Source: Brevibacterium iodinum ATCC 49514 (GTDB taxonomy: Bacteria; Actinomycetota; Actinomycetes; Actinomycetales; Brevibacteriaceae). Taken from it: DNA of 64,000 nt. The position numbers and the translations under genes are program-made. The notes beneath the pieces are model-generated. The model searched no databases and had not been told where the DNA came from. It worked only from the letters and a program-made list of their open reading frames with translations. Shown here piece after piece: positions 18,407 through 27,599 of the stretch. Positions within the stretch are counted from its first letter, which is position 1. Each line of letters starts with the position of its first letter. The stretch lies in NCBI RefSeq assembly GCF_900169265.1, contig NZ_FXYX01000012.1, positions 35,173 to 99,172 of the forward strand. The letters are read 5' to 3'.

Positions 18407-20156
18407 GAAGACCCCTGAAACCGGTGCGCAGATTCTGCGCCGAGCCGCCCGTCGGCGCATCCGTCCGCTGCTCGGTGGAGCAGGGGCCCTGTCGGTCTGG
18501 CAGGTCTGCGAAGCGCTCGTGCCGGTGGCGATCGGCTTCATCGTCGACCGGGCGATCATCCCGCTGTCGATCCCGGCTCTCGTCATCTCCATCATCGGCC
18601 TCGGCCTCCTCTTCACCGTGCTCAGCCTCGGCTACCGTTTCGGTGCACGTCTGTGCAACTCCGCCCGCGAGCACGAAGCCCACGCCCTGCGTGTTGAGAT
18701 CACACATGCGGCACTGACCGCCCCGAGCCTTCCGGCCGACCGCACCTCGGGCGAGGTTCTGTCGATCGCGTCCGCCGAGGCCGACACCGCGGCCGCGTCG
18801 TTCCAGCAGGCTGGACGCGGCATCGCCTCGGTGCTGGGCATGATCACCGCCGCGGTCTTCCTCCTCATTGCCGACCCCGTGACCGGACTCGTCGTCCTCA
18901 TCGCCGTGCCCATCGGACTGATCGTCGTCGCCCTGCCCGGCCGGTCCGTCTCCGCGCGTGCGACCGCGCAGCTCGAAGCCGTTGCCTCCGCCGGACGCTC
19001 GGCGTCTGACCTCATGCACGGACTGCGCGTGATCAAGGCGATGGGAGGCGAGCCGTGGGCGGTGCGGCGTTACCGCGCGACCTCCGATGCGGCCGCCGAA
19101 GCCGGCGTCGCCACAGGTGAGAGAACCGGACGCCTGGCCGGGCTCGGGGCACTCGTCATGTCCGCGGTGCTGGCGATTGTCCTCATCGTCGCGGGCCTGC
19201 GCCTCATCGACGGCCAGATGAGCGTCGGCGCGCTCATCGGCATCCTCGGCATGACCGCCTTCCTCACCGAGCCCATGCGCGCACTCGCCGACATCGTCGG
19301 CCTCTTCGCCCAATCCCACGGCGCCGCCGAACGGATCGCCCGCCTGCTGACCAGCATCGATGCTGAAGCAGGCACCGGCGATGCGACAGACACCAGCGCT
19401 GAGGCGGCCCCCACCACCCGTGATGCCGCCGATATCCGCCCGAGAGTGACCACCACCGAATCCGGAATCACCATCACCGGATGGCCGACGACCGCCGAGT
19501 CCCGGGCACTCACCACCGCCGGGGGAGCGCTGACCTGCATCGTCTCCGACGACGCCGAGGACGCAGCGAGGCTGCTGGCTGAGCTGACCTCCCACGCCCG
19601 GAGCCTCGGCCCCGCCCGGATGCTCGTCGCACCCCACGACGTCGATCTGTTCGAAGGCACCATCGGATCGAACATCACGATGGTCGTCGCCGACGACAGT
19701 GCAAACACCGACGACCGCACAGACACAGCCGACCACTCGCCGATCTCGGCCGAGGTGCTCACCGCCTCGGGAGTCGACGAGCTGCTCGACCTCGTCGATG
19801 GGGGACTCGGCTGCCGGATCCAGGAACTCGGCGGGAACCTCTCGGGCGGCCAGCGGCAGCGCGTCGCCCTGGCTCGAGCCCTGAACGCCGACCCGCAGAT
19901 CCTCGTCCTCGCCGAACCCACCACCGCCGTCGACGCGGTCACCGAAGCGAGGATTGCTCACGGGCTCAGCCGACTGCGCAGCAGGAGAGGAGACCAGGTC
20001 ACGATCATCCTCACCTCATCCCCGGCCTTCCTCGCAGCCGCCGACACCGTCGTCTATCGCCCCACGTCAGGCCCGCTGCTCCTCGGCCGCCATGCCGATC
20101 TCCTCGAGACAGACACCGACAGCGCCGAGGCCTACAGAGATGCGGTGACCCGATGA
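18402..20156 (+). CDS. ABC transporter half, permease-ATPase fusion with degenerate nucleotide site (IrtA/YbtP-like)
   Basis: The first ~300 residues form six membrane helices and the rest an ATPase domain, 584 aa in all. The ATPase is unusual. No Walker A GxxGxGKS/T can be found (the region reads ALTCIVSDDAEDAARLL), the Walker B acid is Ala (LVLAEPTTAVD), and the H-loop His is Ser (TIILTSSPAF), while the signature LSGGQRQRVALARAL is perfect. It therefore cannot hydrolyse ATP alone and must pair with the next gene product. Leaderless GTG start under an iron box suggests iron-regulated siderophore or haem uptake, as with IrtAB. Substrate is inference. Confidence 0.85.
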   Translation: MPKTPETGAQILRRAARRRIRPLLGGAGALSVWQVCEALVPVAIGFIVDRAIIPLSIPALVISIIGLGLLFTVLSLGYRFGARLCNSAREHEAHALRVEITHAALTAPSLPADRTSGEVLSIASAEADTAAASFQQAGRGIASVLGMITAAVFLLIADPVTGLVVLIAVPIGLIVVALPGRSVSARATAQLEAVASAGRSASDLMHGLRVIKAMGGEPWAVRRYRATSDAAAEAGVATGERTGRLAGLGALVMSAVLAIVLIVAGLRLIDGQMSVGALIGILGMTAFLTEPMRALADIVGLFAQSHGAAERIARLLTSIDAEAGTGDATDTSAEAAPTTRDAADIRPRVTTTESGITITGWPTTAESRALTTAGGALTCIVSDDAEDAARLLAELTSHARSLGPARMLVAPHDVDLFEGTIGSNITMVVADDSANTDDRTDTADHSPISAEVLTASGVDELLDLVDGGLGCRIQELGGNLSGGQRQRVALARALNADPQILVLAEPTTAVDAVTEARIAHGLSRLRSRRGDQVTIILTSSPAFLAAADTVVYRPTSGPLLLGRHADLLETDTDSAEAYRDAVTR

Positions 20157-21940
20157 CGGCACCGACGCACACCACCCTGACGATCGCCTCGCGGCGTCGC
20201 TCCTTCGCCCACCTGGCCCCGCTGTTGTGCCGCCGAGCCGGCTGGATCGTCATCCTCGTCGTCGCGGGACTGGCCAATGCCGGGGCAGGGCTCGTTGGGC
20301 CATGGGCGATCGGCCGTCTCGTCGACGAACTCCCCGCCGGAGCCGGCCCCGAACTCGTGTGGGCCTGCGCCATCGCCGTCGCGATCGCCGGCATCGTCAT
20401 GGCCGCCGGTACATGGATCGGCGCCTGGGCGCTCGCCCGCATCGCGATGCCCGTCGTCGCCGAACTGCGCACCGAAGTCGTCAACTCAGCCCTGACACTC
20501 GAGTCCCAGCGGATCGAACGCACCGGCACCGGCGACCTCATCTCCCGCGTCGCCGACGACTCCCGCAAGATCGGCGAGGCCGCCGGCCAAGTGCTGCCGC
20601 TCGTCGTCGAATCCCTCCTCGTCGTCGTGGTCTCTGCCTTCGGTCTGGCCGCCATCGATTGGCGTCTCGGCCTCACCGGGCTCGTCGCCGTTCCGATGTA
20701 CTGGCTCACTCTGCGCTGGTATCTGCCCAGATCAGAACCCATCTACAAGGAGGAACGCGCGGCCTTCGGACGGCGTGCCGGCCGGCTCCTCGGCGGGCTC
20801 ACAGGCAGCGCGACCCTGCGCGCCTATCGTGCCGAGGCAGGGGAGATGCGACGCATCGACTCCGCCTCCGCGCATGCCCGCGACCTGTCGATCGACGTCT
20901 TCCGGTTCGTCACCCGCGCCTTCGGCCGCAACAACCGCGCCGAGGCGGTCGTCCTCTCCCTGCTCCTGGTCGCCGGCTTCGCCCTCGTCTGGTCCGGCGA
21001 GTCCACCGCCGGCGCCGTGACTACGGCGGCTCTGGTCTTCCACCGTCTCTTCAACCCCATCGGCGCCCTCGTCGGACTCTTCGACCAGGTCCAATCGGCC
21101 GGTGCCTCCCTGACCCGGATGGTCGGAGTCATCGACGAGGCCGCCACCGCGCCGAGGCGATCGACCCGGACCGCGCCTGCCGCCCCGAGCCTTGTGCTCG
21201 AGGATCTGTGGTTCTCCTACGACACGGACTTGGATACGGACAATCACGTGCTGCGCGGGGTGAACCTGAGCATCGCGCCGGGTGAGCACATCGCCGTCGT
21301 CGGCACCACCGGTGCCGGGAAGACGACGCTGGCGAAGATCGCCGCGGGACTGTCCGCACCCGCTCACGGACGGGCACGTCTCATGAACGGCGGGACCGCC
21401 TCGGCGAGCGGGGTGGACGTGGGTGCGATGGACGAAACCACGCTGCGCCGACATATCGCCATGGTCGCGCAGGAGGTCCACACGTTCTCCGGCAGCCTGC
21501 ATGACAATGTCGCCCTGCCGCGTCCGGATGCGACCGCCGACGATGTGCGCACTGCCCTGGACGTGGTCGGCGCCGGGTGGGCGACCTCCCTGCCGAACGG
21601 CCTCGACACGCAGATCGGGGAGGGCGGGGTCCGCTTGTCCGCGGTTCAAGAGCAGACGATCGCGCTCGCCCGCCTCGTGCTCGCCGACCCGGACTTCGTG
21701 ATCCTCGACGAAGCCACCGCCGAGGCGGGATCGGCCGGAGCCCATGTCCTCGAATCCTCCGCCGAGGCGGCCCTTGCCGGCCGTGGTGCGCTCATCGTCG
21801 CCCACCGGCTCAGCCAAGCGGAGAAAGCTGACCGGATCCTCGTCATGGAGCACGGGCAGGTCATCGAGGAAGGCACCCACGCCGAACTCGTCGGTGCGGG
21901 CGGCCGCTACGCCGAGTTGTGGGAGGCATGGTCGGGCTGA
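20153..21940 (+). CDS. ABC transporter half, permease-ATPase fusion, catalytic partner (IrtB/YbtQ-like)
   Basis: A 595-residue partner overlapping the previous gene by 4 bp. Six membrane helices precede an ATPase domain with intact Walker A (GTTGAGKTT), Walker B (FVILDEATAE) and H-loop (VAHRLS). Its signature is degenerate (LSAVQEQ instead of LSGGQ). The intact parts complement those missing in the first half, giving one working ATP site made from both chains and one dead site. Heterodimeric exporters and IrtAB/YbtPQ siderophore importers commonly have this asymmetry. No binding protein or siderophore biosynthesis gene is adjacent. Confidence 0.88.
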   Translation: MTAPTHTTLTIASRRRSFAHLAPLLCRRAGWIVILVVAGLANAGAGLVGPWAIGRLVDELPAGAGPELVWACAIAVAIAGIVMAAGTWIGAWALARIAMPVVAELRTEVVNSALTLESQRIERTGTGDLISRVADDSRKIGEAAGQVLPLVVESLLVVVVSAFGLAAIDWRLGLTGLVAVPMYWLTLRWYLPRSEPIYKEERAAFGRRAGRLLGGLTGSATLRAYRAEAGEMRRIDSASAHARDLSIDVFRFVTRAFGRNNRAEAVVLSLLLVAGFALVWSGESTAGAVTTAALVFHRLFNPIGALVGLFDQVQSAGASLTRMVGVIDEAATAPRRSTRTAPAAPSLVLEDLWFSYDTDLDTDNHVLRGVNLSIAPGEHIAVVGTTGAGKTTLAKIAAGLSAPAHGRARLMNGGTASASGVDVGAMDETTLRRHIAMVAQEVHTFSGSLHDNVALPRPDATADDVRTALDVVGAGWATSLPNGLDTQIGEGGVRLSAVQEQTIALARLVLADPDFVILDEATAEAGSAGAHVLESSAEAALAGRGALIVAHRLSQAEKADRILVMEHGQVIEEGTHAELVGAGGRYAELWEAWSG

Positions 21941-21962
21941 GGTCGTTGCCCAGCCCGCGTCA

Positions 21963-23330
21963 TCAGCTCAGGCCGAGCACCGTCGTGGCGATCGTGAAGT
22001 AGAGGATGAGGCCCGTGGCATCGCAGAACGTGGAGATGAACGGGTTGGAGAACACCGCCGGATCCGCTCCGACCTTCTTCGCGATGATCGGCATCAGTCC
22101 TCCCACCGTCGCGGCCATGATGCACACCGACAGCAGCGTCAGCCCGATGACCAGGCCGATGGCCCAATCGTAGACGAGTCCGGCGACGACGAAACCCAAT
22201 GTGCCGAGCACGGAACCGAGTACCGCGCCCACGCGCAGCTCTCTCCAGATGACTCGGCCGAGGTCGCGGACGCGCACCTCACCGACGGCCAGGGCGCGGG
22301 TGACGGTGGTGGCCGCCTGGTTGCCGGTGTTGCCGCCGGTGCCGGTGAGCAGCGGAATGAAGAGCGCGAGGACGACGACCTGATCAAGCCGGTCCTCATA
22401 GACTTCGAGGACCTGGACTGTGAGGATCGCGGAGACCGCGAGGACGAGCAGCCATACGATGCGGCTCTTGACCAGCCGGATGATGGTCGAAGACAGATAG
22501 GAGCGATCCAACGGTTCGGTACCTGAACCGCGAGCAAAGTCCTCCGCATCTTCCTCGTCGATGATGTCGAGGACGTCATCTATGGTGAGGATGCCGACGA
22601 GTCGTTCCTCCTGGTCGGTCACCGGCATCGCGATGAGCCGGTGGGAGAGGAACTCACGGGCCGCCTCCTCCCGGTCGCTGAGCGCATGGGTGCTGATCGA
22701 GTCGCGGACCATGTCTTCGACGATCGTGTCCTCATCGGCGGCGAGGAGGTTGCGCAGTGAAATCACGCCCCGCAGCACCCGGCCGGCTCCGACCACGGGC
22801 AGCAGGTAGACGGTCTCGGGCCCATCGATGCGGGCACGGACGACCTCCATGGCCTGGGCCGCCGTCCAATCCTCGTGGATGCCGAGGACCTCCGGAGACA
22901 TGTACCGGCCGATCGCGGACTTCGGGTAGCCCAGCACCGCAGACGTCATCTCACGCTCGTCGGCGGTCAGCCCCTTCATCAGCCGACTGGCCACACTCGC
23001 GGGCAGTTCGCCGAGCAGCTCGGCTCGATCATCGGGGTCGAGGCCCTCGACGATGTCGGCGACCTCGGGTTCGCGGAGATTGCCGATGAGTTCGGCCTGA
23101 TACGCCGGCGGCAGGTCCTCGAAGACGTCGAGGGCCTCGGCCTTGGTCAGCACCCGGAAGAGCATGGCCGACTGCAGAGGCGTTGAGGTGTGAACGAGGC
23201 GCCCGATCTCAGCGCGCGGCACCTGCCGGGCCAAAGCGGAGATCTCGTCGAGAGTGTGGGGATCGATTCTGCCGGTGAGTGCGGATTCGAGTCGGTCGGC
23301 CGCCTCGGTGCCCTCTGTCGTATTGGCCAC
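21963..23330 (-). CDS. mgtE: Magnesium transporter MgtE
   Basis: The 455-residue protein has the full MgtE order: N-terminal superhelical domain (residues ~1-130), two CBS domains starting at YMSPEVLGIHEDW and ending LTIDDVLDIIDEEDAED, a connecting helix, and five membrane helices containing the conserved TGGNTGNQ pore segment. It is a Mg-gated channel. The start is GTG 23330 with GAGGGGG upstream. It follows the universal stress protein and sugar porter on the same strand, perhaps as one transcript. I saw no M-box riboswitch in the 106-bp spacer. Confidence 0.95.
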   Translation of the reverse strand: MANTTEGTEAADRLESALTGRIDPHTLDEISALARQVPRAEIGRLVHTSTPLQSAMLFRVLTKAEALDVFEDLPPAYQAELIGNLREPEVADIVEGLDPDDRAELLGELPASVASRLMKGLTADEREMTSAVLGYPKSAIGRYMSPEVLGIHEDWTAAQAMEVVRARIDGPETVYLLPVVGAGRVLRGVISLRNLLAADEDTIVEDMVRDSISTHALSDREEAAREFLSHRLIAMPVTDQEERLVGILTIDDVLDIIDEEDAEDFARGSGTEPLDRSYLSSTIIRLVKSRIVWLLVLAVSAILTVQVLEVYEDRLDQVVVLALFIPLLTGTGGNTGNQAATTVTRALAVGEVRVRDLGRVIWRELRVGAVLGSVLGTLGFVVAGLVYDWAIGLVIGLTLLSVCIMAATVGGLMPIIAKKVGADPAVFSNPFISTFCDATGLILYFTIATTVLGLS

Positions 23331-23436
23331 GCATGCCCCCTCACCTCGAACGGAACTTCCGTCCTCAAGCCTAAGCCATGGATGAGCGGCGACGGGCCCC
23401 GCGGCGACACCTGCGCCGTGGCAGGAGTCTGCCGAG

Positions 23437-23805
23437 TCAGCGTCGGGTCGCGTCCCGGCGGACGGTGAGCACAGGGACGGGGGAGCGCAGAATGATTCGC
23501 TGAGCGACCGACCCGAGGATCAGCTTGCCCACGCGTGACCGGGCACGGACGCCGAGGACGAGGCGGTCGACCTCCGAGCGCTCGTTCAGTTCGTCGATGA
23601 CAGCGGTGGCCGGGTCGCGATCCCCGCGTCCGGACCGGTTGATGACGGTGACCTCGAGCCCGGAGGGGGCCTCCGCCTCGGCGAAGTCATGGAGGGTGAG
23701 GTTGATGAGCAGCAGCCCGGTACCGAGCTTCTGCGCCTCGGCGACGGCCGATTCGAGGGCAAGCCGGCCCTCGGGACTGTCGGTGACGGCGACGGCGACT
23801 GACAT
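23437..23805 (-). CDS. Universal stress protein family (UspA)
   Basis: A 122-residue single-domain Usp. It starts VAVAVTDSPEGRLALESAV and ends with the nucleotide-binding loop LVLGVRARSRVGKLILGSVAQRII, matching the G-2x-G-9x-G(S/T) motif of ATP-binding members. It lies nine bases after the sugar porter, whose stop codon overlaps its AAGGAG ribosome site, so the two are cotranscribed. Confidence 0.9.
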   Translation of the reverse strand: MSVAVAVTDSPEGRLALESAVAEAQKLGTGLLLINLTLHDFAEAEAPSGLEVTVINRSGRGDRDPATAVIDELNERSEVDRLVLGVRARSRVGKLILGSVAQRIILRSPVPVLTVRRDATRR

Positions 23806-23814
23806 GGAGGCTCC

Positions 23815-25260
23815 TTATCTGCGTCCGTACTCGGCTTTGAATTCGCGTTCGAATTCCGCGAGGTCCTTGTCCTTCGTCTCCGGCAGCATCAGTGCCAGGA
23901 AGACGAAGGCGATCACGGCGACGCCGGCGAACATGCCGAAGGTCGCCGTCATGCCCAAGGCCTCGATGAGCGGCGGGAAGAACTGGGCGACGATGGCGTT
24001 CATGATCCACAGCACGAACACGCAGATGCCCATTGCGAAGCTGCGGATCTTCATCGGGAAGATCTCCGAGAGCATCAGCCAGGTCAGCGGGCCGACCGTT
24101 CCCTGCATCGAGAAGACGAAGAGGACGAGGAACGCGAGCACCGTCCACGCCTGTGCCGGTCCGGACGGAACGATGACCGCGGTCAGGGCGATGAGCGTGT
24201 GGAAGACCGCGATGAGGGCATAGCCGGTGAGGAACATGACCCGTCGCGGCAGCTTATTCAGCAGATACATGCCCAAGGAGATGCCTGCCAGGGAGAACAC
24301 GCCGTTGGCGATGTTGCCGATGATGGCGACACCGGAATCCAGGCCCGCGCTCGTGAGCAGCTGCGTGCCGTAGTACATGACCGAGTTGATTCCGGTCAGC
24401 TGCTGGAAGAAGCCGAGTCCGGCACCGATGATGACCAGTCGCAGCACCCACCGGGTGCCGAGGTCGGAGAATCCGCCCGTGGCCTCCTTAGCATCCTCGG
24501 CTGCGAGGTGGGTGACCTCGTCGATCTCGGCCTCGGCGCGTTCGGGGGAGCGAACCTGCTTGAGCACGGCCAGAGCCTCCTCGGTGCGCCCCTGCGAGAT
24601 CAGCCAGCGCGGGCTCTCGGGCTGGAAGATCATGCCCACGAGGAGGGCGATCGCTGGCACCAGGGCAACCAGCAGCATCCAACGCCAGATCGAGTCGACG
24701 TGTCCGAAGAAGTTGAAGATCACGGCGTTGATGACGAACGCCGCAAGCTGACCGCCGACGATCATGAGCTCATTGCGGGTGACATAGCTGCCGCGCTTCT
24801 CCGACGGAGCGATCTCACCGAGGTAGACGGGCACCGTCGCCGAGGCGCCCCCGACGGCGATCCCGAGGACGAAGCGGGCGCCGATGAGGAACTCCGGACC
24901 CGGGGCGAGGACACACCCGAGCGTGCCGATGATGAAGACGCAGGCGAGCAGCAGGATCGTGCGCCGCCGACCGTGGGCATCGGCGACTCGACCGCCGAAA
25001 ACCGCTCCGAAGGCGGCGCCGACCATGAGGGAGGCGACGACGAGGCCTTCGCTCAGCGCGGTCAGGCTGAAGTCCTCGCTCAGCGGTTCGAGGGCTCCGT
25101 TGACGACCCCGGTGTCATAGCCGAAGAGCAGACCGCCGAAGGTGGCGACCGTGGCGATGATGCCGAGGCGGTGAACGGGGCGACCTGTGCCGACGTGGGG
25201 GAGTTCGAAGTTCGTGCTTGCGGTGGACGTCGATCGCCGGCGCGGGGATCCGGGTGGCAT
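23815..25260 (-). CDS. MFS sugar porter
   Basis: A 481-residue, 12-helix transporter of the sugar porter family. The motifs are GGRVADAHGRRRT between helices 2 and 3, PESPRWL after helix 6, and PETKDKDL at the end of helix 12. It probably imports a monosaccharide, inositol or similar polyol with protons. No metabolic gene nearby identifies which one. AAAGGAG precedes the ATG. Cotranscribed with the usp gene. Confidence 0.92.
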   Translation of the reverse strand: MPPGSPRRRSTSTASTNFELPHVGTGRPVHRLGIIATVATFGGLLFGYDTGVVNGALEPLSEDFSLTALSEGLVVASLMVGAAFGAVFGGRVADAHGRRRTILLLACVFIIGTLGCVLAPGPEFLIGARFVLGIAVGGASATVPVYLGEIAPSEKRGSYVTRNELMIVGGQLAAFVINAVIFNFFGHVDSIWRWMLLVALVPAIALLVGMIFQPESPRWLISQGRTEEALAVLKQVRSPERAEAEIDEVTHLAAEDAKEATGGFSDLGTRWVLRLVIIGAGLGFFQQLTGINSVMYYGTQLLTSAGLDSGVAIIGNIANGVFSLAGISLGMYLLNKLPRRVMFLTGYALIAVFHTLIALTAVIVPSGPAQAWTVLAFLVLFVFSMQGTVGPLTWLMLSEIFPMKIRSFAMGICVFVLWIMNAIVAQFFPPLIEALGMTATFGMFAGVAVIAFVFLALMLPETKDKDLAEFEREFKAEYGRR

Positions 25261-25324
25261 TGGCGGCTCCTTTCCCCTTCAGTCCTAACACATGGGAGCC
25301 TGCCGCCGACGATCGGGGTGGAGC

Positions 25325-25822
25325 TCAGTCCTCCTGATACGAATCGTCGATGACCTCGGGCATTCCATCGATCACCGAGACCTCTTCGGTCCCGTCATCG
25401 GCCAGGGCATCGACATTGAGTTCGTCACCATTGAGCTCGGCGACTTCGAATTCGCCATCGTCGTCGGAGACCATCTCGTCGCCGACCCGATTGCCCTGTT
25501 CCGCGGCGGGTGACTGATCGGTGTTGAACTCGTCGGAGAGGCCGGGAGTCTCATTCTCGTCGTCCCCGCCGGCGTCGTCGACGAGGGCATCGTCGGCACC
25601 TTCGATCCCGGTGCCCTCCGGACCTTCGGCTCCGGGTTCGACGGGAGCCTCGGCGGGCTCGTCGCCGATGCCGGACTCGAGGTCGACCTGTTCGGCCTCG
25701 GCTTCAGCAGCCGCGAGCTCGGGATCGTCCAGTTCGTCTCCTGTCGGCTCGGCGAGATCGGGATCGCCGAGGATGGGGTCGTCTTCCAGTCGGTCGGCCG
25801 CGTCCGAATCGAACTCGCTCAT
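25325..25822 (-). CDS. Highly acidic low-complexity protein
   Basis: ATG 25822 follows AAGGAGAG by five bases, so it is preferred over an upstream start at 25846. The 165 residues are about one third Asp/Glu, with very few basic or aromatic residues, no membrane segment and no recognisable domain. Short acidic proteins of this type are common in Micrococcales. The function is not known. It lies just upstream of the sugar porter (64 bp) on the same strand. Confidence 0.65.
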   Translation of the reverse strand: MSEFDSDAADRLEDDPILGDPDLAEPTGDELDDPELAAAEAEAEQVDLESGIGDEPAEAPVEPGAEGPEGTGIEGADDALVDDAGGDDENETPGLSDEFNTDQSPAAEQGNRVGDEMVSDDDGEFEVAELNGDELNVDALADDGTEEVSVIDGMPEVIDDSYQED

Positions 25823-25856
25823 GATCTCTCCTTCGCTCGTCGTCATTCTCCGGCCC

Positions 25857-25990
25857 TCATTCTTGCACGTCGTCGGCCTGCAGGCTACGGGTGCGCACCC
25901 ACTTCCGATCGAAGTGCTCCTTCCACCGTGCCCAGCCCTAATCGGTCAGAAACTTCTCCCCCGGCACCTCGGCCCGCCGAGATGAGGCCG
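25857..25990 (-). pseudogene. Possible remnant of a decayed gene
   Basis: Between the acidic protein and an SDR, the minus strand reads a protein-like tail (GWARWKEHFDRKW...VQE, then TGA at 25857) preceded in frame by a TAG (25938-25940) and about 15 further residues. Composition fits a real C-terminus with a nonsense mutation, but no family is recognised and no ribosome site is seen. Confidence 0.3.
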
Positions 25991-26097
25991 AGCTAGTCGG
26001 CAGTCGTCAGTGCGAACTCCGTGCTGCTGTAGCCGGTCGTGTCGACGAACACCGTACTTTCGGTCACCGACGATGGCCCCGGCCGAGGATCTGCCGC

Positions 26098-26967
26098 TTA
26101 GTGACGTGCCACGGAGACCGGCACGTCTCCTTCCGGTGACCTGTGCTTCTGGCCCGGCCTGGTCCGGCCGGTGAAGTGGTCCATCGTCTGGTTGACACCG
26201 AGGAAGTCCATGACCTTGTCGAAAGCTCGGATCGGCAGGAGACGAGCACCCGGAACCAAGCGGACGAGCGAGGGCATGACCAGCTGCTCACGACCGGATT
26301 CAACGGAATCGAGGACCCGCGTGGCCACTTCGTTCTCTTCGAGGATCGGGAGCAGGCGCGGGAATTTCGTCTGCACTCCCTTGAACATGCCGGTGTTGAT
26401 ATAGAAGGGGCACACAGCAAGCGTATTGACCCGGCTGCCGTCGGCGCGCAGCTCTCCGCGCAGTGACTCGGTGAAGCCCACCGCCGCCCATTTGCTCGCC
26501 GAGTAGTCGGTCTGTCGAGCGACTCCGGTCAGGCCGGCAGCGCTGGCGATTGTGACCACGGAGCCGCGGTCGCGCTCGATCATTCCGGGCAGGAAGGCCT
26601 GGGTCGTCCAGTACAGGGCGAAGGTGTTGACGTCGTAGAGGCGACGGACCGCCGGTTCCTCCATGTCGAGAAGCTTCTTGCCGGAGACGATGCCTGCGCA
26701 GTTGACGAGGACGTCGATCTGACCGGTCTGCTCGGCCATGGCGGCAACCTGGTCGGCATCACCGACATTGAGGGTGAAGGATCGGGCCCTGGTTCCTGCG
26801 GCCTCCACCTCGGCGCGCACCGCGTCTCCGCGTTCGTCCGAGAGGTCCCAGATGATGACCTCGGCTGCGCCGCGGGCCGCCGCGTCCAAAGCCATGAGTC
26901 TGCCGATTCCGCTTCCGGCCCCTGTGATGAGGATGCGGCTGCCGGCGATCTTCGTTCCACGCGTCAT
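26098..26967 (-). CDS. SDR family NAD(P)-dependent oxidoreductase
   Basis: A 289-residue short-chain dehydrogenase with TGAGSGIG (residues ~15-22), VNCAGIVSG and the catalytic YSASKWA. Asp in WDLSDERG after beta-2 suggests NAD. It has a C-terminal extension with basic residues (RTRPGQKHRSPEGD) like the membrane-associated hydroxysteroid/retinol dehydrogenase SDR16C group. AAGGAC is placed nine bases before the ATG. A near-perfect dyad 73 bp upstream may be its operator. Confidence 0.88.
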   Translation of the reverse strand: MTRGTKIAGSRILITGAGSGIGRLMALDAAARGAAEVIIWDLSDERGDAVRAEVEAAGTRARSFTLNVGDADQVAAMAEQTGQIDVLVNCAGIVSGKKLLDMEEPAVRRLYDVNTFALYWTTQAFLPGMIERDRGSVVTIASAAGLTGVARQTDYSASKWAAVGFTESLRGELRADGSRVNTLAVCPFYINTGMFKGVQTKFPRLLPILEENEVATRVLDSVESGREQLVMPSLVRLVPGARLLPIRAFDKVMDFLGVNQTMDHFTGRTRPGQKHRSPEGDVPVSVARH

Positions 26968-27039
26968 GTCTGTGCGTCCTTGCAGTTAGGCGTCAGTGCT
27001 GTCCCTCGCGAGCAGAACCCGCTCAAGCGGACCCCACGA

Positions 27040-27060
27040 GATGTTACTCAACAGTACATC
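27040..27060. promoter_or_regulatory. Candidate TetR-type operator upstream of the SDR gene
   Basis: GATGTTACTCAACAGTACATC is an inverted repeat (GATG/CATC and TACT/AGTA) around CAAC, with one extra T on the left. TACT-Nx-AGTA dyads are typical of actinobacterial TetR operators. It is the clearest structure in the 304-bp gene-free stretch 26968-27271, which otherwise holds only the tRNA terminator hairpin. Confidence 0.5.
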
Positions 27061-27222
27061 TGTGTGCCGTGGGTCACACAAGAGCGGGTTTGCCAATCGC
27101 CTGTTGACCCGGGAAGTCAGCTCTCCTCTCGCCCTGCGCCGCCACGACGTGGGCGGGTCATCGAACTCGTCTTCAACCTACTCCAGGTGATTCGGATTTC
27201 AAGAGGTGCGCGCAGACGTGGA

Positions 27223-27264
27223 GAAGCCCCGCTTCCCCAGTTTTCACTGGGGAAGCGGGGCTTC
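27223..27264 (-). terminator. Strong hairpin after the tRNA cluster
   Basis: An 18-bp perfect stem (27223-27240 with 27247-27264) and a six-base loop, eight bases beyond the 3' end of tRNA-Phe. It has no U-run, but the position fits termination or 3'-end protection. Confidence 0.75.
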
Positions 27265-27271
27265 CGTGTTG

Positions 27272-27344
27272 TGGCTCCGACCGGCGTCGATCCGGTGACC
27301 TTTCGATTTTCAGTCGAACGCTCTACCAACTGAGCTACAGAGCC
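27272..27344 (-). tRNA. tRNA-Phe (GAA)
   Basis: 73 bases with a complete cloverleaf. The acceptor GGCTCTG pairs with the 3' end, the D-loop AGTTGGTAGAG is present, the anticodon loop CTGAAAA gives GAA, and the T-loop is GATCGACGC. CCA is not encoded. Third in a minus-strand run Glu-Asp-Phe. Confidence 0.96.
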
Positions 27345-27383
27345 GAGCCGCCGACATACTCAATAAGTATGTCGAGAGAAACA

Positions 27384-27407
27384 AAGGCTCTTCCGAAGAA
27401 GAGCCTT
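27384..27407 (-). terminator. Hairpin between tRNA-Asp and tRNA-Phe
   Basis: AAGGCTCTT (27384-27392) pairs with AAGAGCCTT (27399-27407). The minus-strand transcript continues into TTTGTTTC. It may be a partial terminator or a processing site between the tRNAs. Confidence 0.5.
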
Positions 27408-27415
27408 ATGCTCCG

Positions 27416-27489
27416 CGACCCTGACGGGACTCGAACCCGCGACCTCCGCCGTGACAGGGCGGCGCGCTAACCAACTGCGCCACAGGGCC
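27416..27489 (-). tRNA. tRNA-Asp (GTC)
   Basis: 74 bases. Anticodon arm CCGCC-CTGTCAC-GGCGG gives anticodon GTC. The T arm CGGGTTCGAGTCCCG is canonical. Discriminator G fits tRNA-Asp. CCA is not encoded. Confidence 0.96.
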
Positions 27490-27526
27490 TTGCTGTTGTG
27501 ATGGAAGACCTTACGATCCTACACCG

Positions 27527-27599
<73 letters not shown>

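Noticed and set aside
18402..21940. Multidrug exporter function for the ABC pair
   Set aside because: Possible from fold alone, but the iron-box-like promoter and the IrtAB/YbtPQ-like layout fit iron uptake better. Not excluded.
23331..23436. M-box magnesium riboswitch before mgtE
   Set aside because: The 106-bp spacer is too short and shows none of the conserved M-box segments.
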